Shown: piece by piece, positions 33,779 through 42,331 of the stretch
Numbering within the stretch: position 1 is the first letter of the stretch
Layout of the letters: the number at the start of each line of letters is the position of its first letter
Assembly: GCF_900120155.1 (NCBI RefSeq)
Contig: NZ_LT635549.1
Location: 558,001 to 622,000 of the forward strand
Source of the DNA: Clostridium sp. Marseille-P3244
GTDB lineage: Bacteria; Bacillota; Clostridia; Lachnospirales; Lachnospiraceae
Length of the DNA: 64,000 nt
Direction of reading: 5' to 3'
Notes under the pieces: generated by a model
Seen by the model: the letters and a program-made list of their open reading frames with translations, nothing else
Told to the model about the DNA's origin: nothing
Databases searched by the model: none
Translations under genes and position numbers: made by a program

Positions 33779-36700
33779 ATGAAAAGACACCAGTATCAAA
33801 GAAAGATTCCAATGATAAAACGAATAATGGCAGGACTTCTGTCTCTGTTACTTACCGTGGGAGTATTTCAGTGGGATATGCTCGTAAACGCCGCAGAGTA
33901 TGTGCAGGCCGTGTTTTCTGAAGAGCTTTCAGAGGACAAGGCTTCTTCCGATGTAACGATAACCGTGTCTAAAGCAGCGGAAGATGTAGAGATCGTCCGG
34001 ATCGAGACCCCGGATGGAACCGTCCAGGAAAACGCTGTTGAGACAACGTATCATGCCACAGAAAACGGCGATTATGAATTTACCGTAGTATACAGAGTCG
34101 GGGAAGGATCAGAAACAGAAGAAACTTTTTCATATACTGTCAGTGATATAGAAGATTCAGGAAATACAGAAGATAAAAGTCAGGATACGGAAGAAAATGC
34201 CCCGGCAAAAGCTCCCAGGGCAGCAGGTGATGTGACGATAAATTCAACAAATTTTCCGGATGAGGCGTTCCGGAATTTTCTGCTGGATCAGGAATATGGC
34301 GCGGACGGCGTGATCAGAGCGGCTGAGATAGAGAATATTACAGTTATTGAGCTGCCTTCAGGAGTAAGTTCTTCATATGGATATGTAGAAAGCCTGGAGG
34401 GAATTAAATATTTTACAAACCTGAAGGAACTAGAATGCAACAATAATAATTTATTAAGCATAGATGTAAGCGAGAATACAGCGCTTGAAAGGTTAGAAAT
34501 TGATTACAATGAACTGACCAGTTTGGATGTAAGTGAAAATATAAATTTGACGGATTTAGCTGTTTCCTATAATAGTATTGCTTCACTGGATGTAAGCAGA
34601 AATATAAATCTTGAGTGGCTGAGATGCGGTGGCAATGATCTGTCAGAACTTGATTTAAGCAACAACCCTGCGTTGCAGTATCTTAATGTCGGGCGTAATC
34701 AATTGAAAGAATTGGATGTGAGCGATAATCCGGAACTGTATCATTTAGAATGCCGTTATAATCAATTGACTGAGCTGGATTTAAGCGAGAATCCGGAGAT
34801 CAGCACTCTTTATTGCGATAATAATCAGCTTACAGAACTGAATCTGGCAAATAATAAGGAAGTATATTCCCTGCAGTGTGATAACAACCGGCTTACACAG
34901 CTTGATTTTTCGCCTAATACAGCCTTAAAATGGCTGGAATGTCAGGACAATGAACTTGAAAGCCTGATTATAAATTCAAGCAGGATAGAAGAGATTAATT
35001 GCAGCGGGAATAAGCTGACCAATATAGAATGCGCTGACGCGTCGAGTCTGACAGAATTTGACGGAAGTTCTCAGACGCCGGAAGTCGGATTGTACGAAGA
35101 CAGAAGCCGGATGCGGTATCGAAGTGTTGCAGGTATTTTCCCGGAATCGACTACTATAACAAATTCTAATATCAGATTCGATAAAGACAGCAGATATATC
35201 TGGTCATTAAGTAACAGTGGTATATCAAATGTAGGCTTTACGGCATATCCTTTTGAAGATCAATCTCTGGGAGCGCTGACAGGGACAATGAACCTTACAT
35301 ATAGTGAATCCGGATTTACGATTGACGAACTGAATTTCCCCGATGAAAATTTCCGTAATTTTCTTCTGGAGCAGGATTATGGAAAGGATCGTGTCATTAC
35401 AAATACCGAGCTGACCGGGATTACGGAAATAAACTGCAGTGGACGGGGAATAGAGGATCTGACAGGGATTGGATTTTTCACCTCACTTATAACCCTGGAC
35501 TGTTCGGATAACAATCTGACAGAACTGGATGTCAGCAGTAACACAGTTCTGAGGAATCTATACTGTTCAGATAATGAACTGACCAGCTTGGTTACCGGAA
35601 ACAGCCAGACGTTAAATTATCTTGACTGCCAGAGGAACCATCTGACAAACATGGATCTTTCAGGACAGCAGTCGATAGGAACCTTTTTTGCTGGCGGACA
35701 GACGATTACCGCTCCGGTTGAATACAACAGATACATACATTATTATACGGAAAGCGGCGTGCTGGAACCGGGAACAGAGTTGATACAGAGTGACGGGGCC
35801 ACACTTGGAGACGATGGATCGATTACGATCAATAATATATTACAAACGCCCAGTGTAAGATTCAGTCTGGAAGTTTTAGAGTCGCATTATTCGGGCTATC
35901 TTCAAGGTACGGTTACTTTTTCATACGTGAAAGATATTACTGTCAAGGGTGGAATTATTACACAGACCGAAGCGCAGTCGGATGATGCATCCGCTGTATT
36001 ATCGGAGAATGACTTGATCAGCGGGTACCCTTCTTATATGGGAGATACTGTTACGGCAACACCGGATAATACGAGGAATTTCTCGGAAGGTGTGCTGGGG
36101 AAATACCGTGTTACATATACATGGTCGGATCTTCCGGATGGAGCCCATGAGGAAGAACGGGATGTATATATTGTCCGTGATGACAGTGTGATTTCTTCTG
36201 ACCGATCACAGAGTATCTATGCGGGGGATATAACGATAAACGCAGACGATGTTATTACGGCTGAGGAAGTTTTGACAGAGAGCGCTCCGGAATATACATA
36301 TGTAGGCGATGAAACCAGTTATGTTTCTACGGATATTGCGGACTTCAGCATTTCAGAAGAAGATATTGATAAAGTAAACCAGTCGGAAAATGACAGTGAA
36401 GTCATCACCGTCACGCACACTGCCAGCGGTCTGTCAAAAGAAATTACTGTACAGCTGGAAAGGTTTACCGGTGTATGGATAACAGAAGAGTATTTCCCGG
36501 ATGAGAATTTCAGAAATTATATTCTGGAACAGGAAAACTGGGGAGTAGATGACAACTTCCTTTCATTGGAAGAGCTGGCTGCTATCACGGAAATAGACTG
36601 TTCCAACAGAGGAATTTGGGATCTGGCCGGAATCGAATATTTTACGGCTCTGGAGCGGCTGACCTGTACCGGGAATCATCTGACAACGATAAAGTTCAGC

Positions 36701-39169
36701 AAGGAACAGACGATAAAAGCGCTTTTTGCTACAGATCAGGAACTGATTGTGCCGGTTACTCCGATTAATCCTTACCAGTATCAGACAGAGCCGGGCGTAT
36801 TTAAAGGGAGCAATAGCACTTATATGTTCTCGCCTTATTCGATTCGGATAGATTCAGAGGGGCGTGCGATAGTAGGGCTCAATGTAGGATATGTGGAATA
36901 TAGTCAGTATATTTTGACAGGGGTTCCCGAAGAGGGAAGCGCGCGCCTGGAAGGAACTGCTTATTTTGAAGGGTTTGGACTGCTTATAATAAAACAGAAT
37001 TTCCCTGATGATAACTTCCGGGCATGGCTGCTTGAGCAGAGCTGGGGACAGGACAGACTGATAACTGACGGCGAGATGTCAACGATCACATCCATGAATT
37101 GCGCAGGAGAGGAAATAGCCGATCTGACCGGAATTCAGTATTTTACATCTCTGAACACCCTTGACTGTTCAGGAAACAGTCTGACAAGCCTGAATCTGAA
37201 CGGTATGTCAGCACTGGATGATTTATATTGTCAGAATAACAATATCAGCAGTATAAATCTGACAGGATGTACGCTTGAAAATGCGGATATCAGCGGTAAC
37301 AGTATCCGGGAAATAGAGTGTACGGCAAGTGTATTTCAAAGCCAGGAAAATTTCCGGGGAAGTAATCAGAGCTTGCCGATAACAATGACATATGATCTTG
37401 GCAGCGGTAAGTGGAAAAGTACGGAGCCGGTATTTAACACAGCACTGAATCCAAGATTGCCATCAGGAGCGGCTCTGGGTGCAGAAGTAGATGAAGGTGG
37501 ATACATTTTACTGGATTCTACAGACAACCCTGCGTCAACGGTGTTTGAGACAGCAAACGCATCGGAGTATGACCTGGGATATCAGTTGAGTGGTACAGTT
37601 GCCTTTAGTTATCCGGAAGGTATCGTTATAAACGAAAAGAATTTCCCGGACGAAAACTTCAGGAACGTTCTTCTTGAATTAGAAGAAGGGAAAGACGGAT
37701 TCTTCACTGTGGAAGAGATTGCGGGCATCACCACGCTGAACTGCCAGGGAAAACGCATCAAAGATCTTACCGGAATCAATTATTTTACCGCGCTGGAGAC
37801 ACTGAACTGCAACGCAAACGAGCTGACCTCGCTGAATATCGCGTACCTTGAAAATCTGCGGGTTCTGTACTGCGCGCATAATGAACTTACCAGTCTTAGT
37901 TTTGGAAGAATAAGGAATCTGGTGGAGATCGACTGCGGATTCAATCATTTAAAGACGGTACCGTCGTTGGGGGTTATGTCGAATCTGTACAAGTTTGAAG
38001 GAAGAAATCAGACGCTGGTATTTCCGGTTACATATGATACCGAAGACGCAGTTTATAAAACTGCGGAGTTTGTTCTGGAAAGCGGGACGGCAGTCACGGG
38101 AGACGGAATCAGTTTTGATGATATCTTCTGCCAGATTTCGCTCGAGACAGTGACCACAGAAACTCAGGCTAACTTCAGTTTAAAGGTTGCGAATACATAC
38201 ACGCCGAATCTGGAAGGAACGATCACATTTACCAACGTACAGGATATTACGGTTAAGGATGGGATCGTTACAGAATCCGAGGCAAAGCAGGGCGCGGATG
38301 CAGAGAATTTAAAGAATCTTGGCCTGATTACAGCGAATCCGGAAGAAGCGGCAGATACTGTCACAGCTACGGTCGGTTCTGACGCAGATTTTGCAGCGGG
38401 TAAATCCGGAGATTATGATGTCACTTATGAATGGACAGATATTCCGGACGGATCTCACAGCGAACAGCGCATGATCCGGGTAGTCCGGGACGGCAGCGTA
38501 ATATCCGATGACCGTTCCCAGAGCATATATGCCTCTAACATTACGGTCAATGCCAGCGAATTAAAAGATATCACCGTGACAGATCTTTTGACGGAGTGTG
38601 CGCCGGAATATAACAAAATAGACAGCTCCGGCGGCTCTGCAGAGACTTCCCTGGGGGCTTTCAGTATTACAGAAGATGATCTTGCCAAAGTGCGGGCATG
38701 CGGAGGCGGTGAAGTCCAGATCACAGTCATCCACACGGGAAGCGGCATGGAGAAGGAGATCACAGTCCATATCAATCCGGATGAACCGACAGCTCTTGTG
38801 ATTATTCCGAAAGAGATCGAGCTGGAGAAAACAGAGGGAAGCAGGACCGTGGAGGCCTCGGCCGAGTCATCCGTGAAAGTGGCTCCGGGACTGGGAGCAG
38901 ATGTAGTGACTGAGGATATTACGATCATGTCGGATGCCACATTTGTGATCAGAAATGAAGAGAATGATTTGTTGAACTGCAATATCTATGTAGACGGAAA
39001 GAAATTCGGAGGAAGCCTGGTGGAAGGACGCTGCAGGCTTGCGGTGCTGAATGTATCAGGCAAACAGGAACAGGCCTTCGAGATCCGGGCGGTAAAGGAT
39101 GAGCAGGATCCCAATACCCGGGGAATTTATACGGGAATAATGAATTATACGGTGAGGTATGGAGAGTAG
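33779..39169 (+). CDS. Giant secreted leucine-rich-repeat surface protein
   Basis: A 1796-residue exported protein. Signal peptide about 1-40 (IMAGLLSLLLTVGVF then VNAAEY). Five modules begin with an FP-DE-FR word (near residues 159, 518, 905, 1074 and 1288), carry a D-x-D-G-x-I-x3-E stretch like a calcium loop, then LRRs of the form LDCSNNNLTELDVSSN. The first LRR block (about 185-430) has roughly a dozen repeats. Two copies of a beta domain (near 720-890 and 1485-1660; words DSVISSDRSQSIYAG and DGSVISDDRSQSIYAS) follow modules 2 and 5. The C-terminal 120 residues form another beta domain ending IYTGIMNYTVRYGE. No sorting motif or span is present, so attachment probably needs a partner, perhaps the next gene product. 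RBS is weak (AAAGGGTGTGACAGG). Confidence 0.82.
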   Translation: MKRHQYQRKIPMIKRIMAGLLSLLLTVGVFQWDMLVNAAEYVQAVFSEELSEDKASSDVTITVSKAAEDVEIVRIETPDGTVQENAVETTYHATENGDYEFTVVYRVGEGSETEETFSYTVSDIEDSGNTEDKSQDTEENAPAKAPRAAGDVTINSTNFPDEAFRNFLLDQEYGADGVIRAAEIENITVIELPSGVSSSYGYVESLEGIKYFTNLKELECNNNNLLSIDVSENTALERLEIDYNELTSLDVSENINLTDLAVSYNSIASLDVSRNINLEWLRCGGNDLSELDLSNNPALQYLNVGRNQLKELDVSDNPELYHLECRYNQLTELDLSENPEISTLYCDNNQLTELNLANNKEVYSLQCDNNRLTQLDFSPNTALKWLECQDNELESLIINSSRIEEINCSGNKLTNIECADASSLTEFDGSSQTPEVGLYEDRSRMRYRSVAGIFPESTTITNSNIRFDKDSRYIWSLSNSGISNVGFTAYPFEDQSLGALTGTMNLTYSESGFTIDELNFPDENFRNFLLEQDYGKDRVITNTELTGITEINCSGRGIEDLTGIGFFTSLITLDCSDNNLTELDVSSNTVLRNLYCSDNELTSLVTGNSQTLNYLDCQRNHLTNMDLSGQQSIGTFFAGGQTITAPVEYNRYIHYYTESGVLEPGTELIQSDGATLGDDGSITINNILQTPSVRFSLEVLESHYSGYLQGTVTFSYVKDITVKGGIITQTEAQSDDASAVLSENDLISGYPSYMGDTVTATPDNTRNFSEGVLGKYRVTYTWSDLPDGAHEEERDVYIVRDDSVISSDRSQSIYAGDITINADDVITAEEVLTESAPEYTYVGDETSYVSTDIADFSISEEDIDKVNQSENDSEVITVTHTASGLSKEITVQLERFTGVWITEEYFPDENFRNYILEQENWGVDDNFLSLEELAAITEIDCSNRGIWDLAGIEYFTALERLTCTGNHLTTIKFSKEQTIKALFATDQELIVPVTPINPYQYQTEPGVFKGSNSTYMFSPYSIRIDSEGRAIVGLNVGYVEYSQYILTGVPEEGSARLEGTAYFEGFGLLIIKQNFPDDNFRAWLLEQSWGQDRLITDGEMSTITSMNCAGEEIADLTGIQYFTSLNTLDCSGNSLTSLNLNGMSALDDLYCQNNNISSINLTGCTLENADISGNSIREIECTASVFQSQENFRGSNQSLPITMTYDLGSGKWKSTEPVFNTALNPRLPSGAALGAEVDEGGYILLDSTDNPASTVFETANASEYDLGYQLSGTVAFSYPEGIVINEKNFPDENFRNVLLELEEGKDGFFTVEEIAGITTLNCQGKRIKDLTGINYFTALETLNCNANELTSLNIAYLENLRVLYCAHNELTSLSFGRIRNLVEIDCGFNHLKTVPSLGVMSNLYKFEGRNQTLVFPVTYDTEDAVYKTAEFVLESGTAVTGDGISFDDIFCQISLETVTTETQANFSLKVANTYTPNLEGTITFTNVQDITVKDGIVTESEAKQGADAENLKNLGLITANPEEAADTVTATVGSDADFAAGKSGDYDVTYEWTDIPDGSHSEQRMIRVVRDGSVISDDRSQSIYASNITVNASELKDITVTDLLTECAPEYNKIDSSGGSAETSLGAFSITEDDLAKVRACGGGEVQITVIHTGSGMEKEITVHINPDEPTALVIIPKEIELEKTEGSRTVEASAESSVKVAPGLGADVVTEDITIMSDATFVIRNEENDLLNCNIYVDGKKFGGSLVEGRCRLAVLNVSGKQEQAFEIRAVKDEQDPNTRGIYTGIMNYTVRYGE

Positions 39170-39175
39170 AAAAGT

Positions 39176-39748
39176 ATGAAGAGAATATTAAAAGCAATCA
39201 CAGGTATTCTTGCCGTCTGCTCCTTCACTGTACTTACCGTACTTACGGCAGGGGCGGCAGAAACAGGAGAAGCGGAGACAAAAGTCAGCTTTACCGTCTC
39301 CCGGGATGGGAAATACACTTTAAGCGTTGAAGCTTCGGGCAACGGTGTGATCCGGGATGGAGAAAAGGACATCCGGGACGGTATCGTGGAGTACCAGCTG
39401 TCTGTGGGTGAGACCAAGGTTTTCCGGATCGTGCCGGACGAAGGATACAGGATCGGAAGAGTTATCTACGAGCAGCCGGAACTGTCCAGAACAGAAGATC
39501 TGACACAGCAGGCGCTTTCTGGAGAGATTCAGATTTCCATGGAGAGTACGGGGGCTGTCCTGAGAGTAGAGTTCGTTCCTGATACGTCATCAGGAGAAGT
39601 CGGACAGGAAGGTTCCGGAGCAGACGCAGCCAGGACCGGAGATACGTCTCGAATGCTTGGGTATATGGCGGCGCTGGCAGGAGCAGGACTGGTTCTTGCG
39701 TATCTGTCAAAGAAGAATAAGAAAGAACAGCAAAGCCATTTAGATTAA
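39176..39748 (+). CDS. Small surface protein with C-terminal anchor
   Basis: A 190-residue protein six bases after the giant gene. It has a signal peptide (about 1-27, cut near TAGAA), then ETKVSFTVSRDGKYTLSVEASG and further beta strands. A Ser/Gly linker leads to a tail RTGDTSRMLGYMAALAGAGL followed by VLAYLSKKNKKEQQ. The tail has the shape of a sorting signal or membrane anchor, but lacks the LP; RTGDTS is at best a degenerate form. It shares the ETKVSF start with the next secreted protein (ETKVSY). It may hold the assembly at the membrane. Family unknown. Confidence 0.7.
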   Translation: MKRILKAITGILAVCSFTVLTVLTAGAAETGEAETKVSFTVSRDGKYTLSVEASGNGVIRDGEKDIRDGIVEYQLSVGETKVFRIVPDEGYRIGRVIYEQPELSRTEDLTQQALSGEIQISMESTGAVLRVEFVPDTSSGEVGQEGSGADAARTGDTSRMLGYMAALAGAGLVLAYLSKKNKKEQQSHLD

Positions 39749-39812
39749 ATGCATATGAACCGCATATGTGTGCACACAAAGTGCATTTGACATATGACGC
39801 CGGACTTCCGGC
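39747..39812 (+). promoter_or_regulatory. Intercistronic hairpins before the small subunit gene
   Basis: AAATGCA (39747-39753) pairs with TGCATTT (39782-39788) around a GTGTGCACAC palindrome, and a second stem GCCGG/CCGGC lies at 39799-39812. Such stems may protect or process the mRNA so that the next gene is expressed more strongly. No promoter boxes of good spacing were found. Confidence 0.4.
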
Positions 39813-39848
39813 GGAGCAACAAAATTTCATTTTCAAGGAGGAGAAAAA

Positions 39849-40349
39849 ATGAAAAGAAGAATTTTAAGTGGAATTCTTGTAGCTGCAATGGCTACAGCAA
39901 TGTTCGCTACAACAGCATTTGCGCTGGAGGACAATCAGGCTGAAACAAAAGTCAGCTACAACAACACAAATCAGATCCCGGATCCGGACAATCCGGAAGA
40001 TCCCCAGTGGGCAGTGGAAGTTCCGAGCAGCATCGTATTTACGGATGATATAAAGGAAGTTGACGCTACAGTAAAACTGGTTGCCACAGAGGGCGGCAGC
40101 ATTTCAGGAGTCAGTGGCGTTAATGTAGCCGTTGCTTCTGCGCATAAGTACAAGCTTGAACTGGCAGGCGGCGCTGACCCGGTAGAGTATACGCTGACAT
40201 ACAGCGGACAGACGGCGAACAGCGGAACAGTCGGAACTCTGGCCGAGACTACTGCAGAGGAAATCAGCGGTAAAGCTGTGATGACAGGTACTGCTACACA
40301 GGCAGGAGACCATACAGATACTCTTACATATACGGTAACAAAAGAGTAA
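39849..40349 (+). CDS. Small secreted beta-rich protein, possible repeating subunit
   Basis: A 166-residue secreted protein: signal peptide about 1-26 (ILSGILVAAMATAMFATTAF, then ALE). The mature part has AETKVSYNNTNQIP, a Pro/Asp linker, WAVEVPSSIVFTDDIKEVDA, and strands ending DTLTYTVTKE. It has no span or sorting motif. The best ribosome site of the cluster (AAGGAGGAGAAAA) and hairpins on both sides suggest it is made in excess over its neighbours. Its end (YTVTKE) resembles the end of the giant protein (YTVRYGE), so both may share a fold and assemble together. That is inference; the family is unknown to me. Confidence 0.7.
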   Translation: MKRRILSGILVAAMATAMFATTAFALEDNQAETKVSYNNTNQIPDPDNPEDPQWAVEVPSSIVFTDDIKEVDATVKLVATEGGSISGVSGVNVAVASAHKYKLELAGGADPVEYTLTYSGQTANSGTVGTLAETTAEEISGKAVMTGTATQAGDHTDTLTYTVTKE

Positions 40350-40369
40350 AGTCAACAACTTCATAAGAA

Positions 40370-40391
40370 GGGCTGCAGAGCAGCCCGCCTT
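40370..40391 (+). terminator. Partial terminator after the small subunit gene
   Basis: A 7-bp GC-rich stem (40370-40376 with 40380-40386, loop AGA) is followed by GCCTTTC. A weak U tract suggests read-through to the two membrane-protein genes at lower level. Confidence 0.45.
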
Positions 40392-40455
40392 TCACCGGGG
40401 GAGGGGCATTCGCCTTTTCCCCGGAAATTATGTTATAGAAAGCAGGTGATCTGCA

Positions 40456-41214
40456 TTGGACCTTTCTTACATCAGGAGAAAAGGCTATGACAAAGAGCTG
40501 AAGAGGGCAGACGGCTCTATTATTGAATATTACAGCAAAGCAAGAATGAAGAAAAAATTTCCCCGGGGAGGGTATATCCTGGCAGGAGGGATCGGGAGCG
40601 GAATGGGCAGGCCCATCGGCCGTCTCCATACGGAGGAGGACAGCGTGCCTTATTACACGCTTCAGTATTCCCGGTTTACCCATGGCATTGACGGATATAT
40701 TGACTGCGGGGATAAACAGTTTCTGGCTGTGGTGAAGAACCGTCTTCCCAGGAACCTGGCTCTGCTGATCCTTGCCATCGCTCTTGTGGCGGGCCTTGGG
40801 GTGCTGATCTGGTATCTGGCCGGAAGAGGAGACGGGCAGGGGCTGGATCCCAACGCTGAGGATTACGAGCCGTCGTTCGAGTACCAGGGATCCACAGACC
40901 CGGATCATATCGCCCTGCCGGGATATGAGGAGATCAATATGGCTGCGGGGACGGATACGGCCTATGTGGCGCTGTGGAATCCGCCGAGCAATCCCTGCTA
41001 TTTCCAGTTTCAGGTGACCTATGAAGGAGAGACTCTCTACGAGAGCGGCCTGATCGAACCGGGGAAAGCAGTGACGGAAGTGCCTCTGGGACGGACCTTT
41101 GAAGCGGGCACTTACGATCTGGAGATCGTCATTAAGACGTTCTCGCTGGAGGATGCCGAGACGCCTATGAATGGCGGAAACATCGAATGTACTCTGAACG
41201 TATATGAGCAATAG
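40456..41214 (+). CDS. Single-span membrane protein, paralogue A
   Basis: A 252-residue protein starting at TTG with CAGGTG eight bases upstream. The N-part (1-95) is probably cytoplasmic and contains GGYILAGGIGSGMGRPIG and GYIDCGDKQFLAVVKNRL. One span follows (about 97-117, LALLILAIALVAGLGVLIWY). The outer domain (130-252) reads DPDHIALPGYEEINMAAGTD, then AYVALWNPPSNPCYFQF, LYESGLIEPGKAVTEVPLGR and FEAGTYDLEI. The same words recur in the next gene, so the two are duplicates. Extracellular domains with ESGLIEPGKA are frequent in Lachnospiraceae surface loci, but their function is not known to me. Possible assembly or anchoring factor. Confidence 0.7.
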   Translation: MDLSYIRRKGYDKELKRADGSIIEYYSKARMKKKFPRGGYILAGGIGSGMGRPIGRLHTEEDSVPYYTLQYSRFTHGIDGYIDCGDKQFLAVVKNRLPRNLALLILAIALVAGLGVLIWYLAGRGDGQGLDPNAEDYEPSFEYQGSTDPDHIALPGYEEINMAAGTDTAYVALWNPPSNPCYFQFQVTYEGETLYESGLIEPGKAVTEVPLGRTFEAGTYDLEIVIKTFSLEDAETPMNGGNIECTLNVYEQ

Positions 41215-41247
41215 ACGGAAGGGGAGCAGACAGGGAGGAGAAAAAGG

Positions 41248-42021
41248 ATGGAATACCGTTTAAGAGAGCGGGAAGAATGTGACAAGACCTGGCCTTTGGG
41301 AGAAGGAAGAGAGGCAAAGGGATACTCCTGCCGGGCTTTCCAGGAGCGATATCCGAAAGAAGCCGGCGGCTATACAGTGATCGGAGCCGTTGGTGAGGGA
41401 TGTGGAGAAGAAGCCGGGGAATGGCATCTGGGGGAGGAGACAGAGAAATACTATGAACTTCCTGCCGGGCATTTTCTGTATAAGACGGCAGGATACATCG
41501 AGGTGGGAGAGAACGTTTATCTGGCAGTAAGAAAGAGCAGGCTGGCAGAGCGGATCTTAGAACTGCTCCTTCTCATTGCCGTCATTGCCGGGATCGCGGC
41601 CGGAGTATATTACCTGTTTCAGGAGAAAGAAGGGCCGGATATTGATCCGGGAGCGGGAAAATATACAGCGGATGTAGAACTGCCGGAGAATGTTGATCCG
41701 GACCGGATCACTCTGCCGGGCTATGAACAGATCACAATAGCGGCCGGTACAGATACGGCTTATGTGGCGCTGTGGAATCCGGATCAGAACCCCTGCTATT
41801 TTCAGTTTGAGATCGTGCTGGACGAGACAGAGGAGACAATCTATGAGAGCCGGCTGATCCCGCCGGGAAATGCGGTGACAGAGGTGCAGTTTGACCGGAC
41901 ATTCGGAGCGGGGACATATCCCGTGACGATTCGGATCTCCACATATAATCTTGAGGATTATGAGCAGGAGATGAACGGGGGAGAAGTTAAGGCTGAGCTG
42001 GTGGCAGTGGCGCAGGAATAG
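41248..42021 (+). CDS. Single-span membrane protein, paralogue B
   Basis: A 257-residue paralogue of the preceding protein, 33 bases downstream, with GGGAGGAG before the ATG. The N-part has GGYTVIGAVGEGCGEEAGEW and GYIEVGENVYLAVRKSRL. The span is at about 104-125 (LELLLLIAVIAGIAAGVYYL). The outer domain has DPDRITLPGYEQITIAAGTD, then AYVALWNPDQNPCYFQF, ESRLIPPGNAVTEVQFDRTF and MNGG near the end. Sequence kept alike outside and more different inside suggests the outer domain binds a common partner, perhaps the small secreted subunit, while the inner domains differ. No enzyme motif seen. Confidence 0.7.
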   Translation: MEYRLREREECDKTWPLGEGREAKGYSCRAFQERYPKEAGGYTVIGAVGEGCGEEAGEWHLGEETEKYYELPAGHFLYKTAGYIEVGENVYLAVRKSRLAERILELLLLIAVIAGIAAGVYYLFQEKEGPDIDPGAGKYTADVELPENVDPDRITLPGYEQITIAAGTDTAYVALWNPDQNPCYFQFEIVLDETEETIYESRLIPPGNAVTEVQFDRTFGAGTYPVTIRISTYNLEDYEQEMNGGEVKAELVAVAQE

Positions 42022-42040
42022 AGGGATATACAGACATAGA

Positions 42041-42078
42041 GAAACCGGAGGCGGACTTGCTTCCGGTTTCTTGGTTTT
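42041..42078 (+). terminator. Terminator of the LRR surface cluster
   Basis: A 12-bp stem with one mismatch (GAAACCGGAGGC, 42041-42052, with GCTTCCGGTTTC, 42059-42070) is followed by TTGGTTTT. The rest of the gap to 42331 shows a 14-base ACGGCATGTGCCGT palindrome near 42188 and no gene. Confidence 0.7.
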
Positions 42079-42331
42079 CGGGAGTAATAGTGAAGAGATT
42101 TTGCGCATTTTGGTAGAAATTCTGAGACAGATATGGTAGTATAAACACAAAGCATTTTCCACATTTCCATCATGGTTTATTCTCAGACGGCATGTGCCGT
42201 GTCAAAGTTCTGATAACAGATCCAGGAAAGAATTTCAATGCTTTTATCCCCAATCAATATGGCAGAGAGGCTTTCCCGGAGACAGAAGAAGGCGGGGCCT
42301 CCTGCACCAGTTTTACAAGAGGAGGGCGCCT

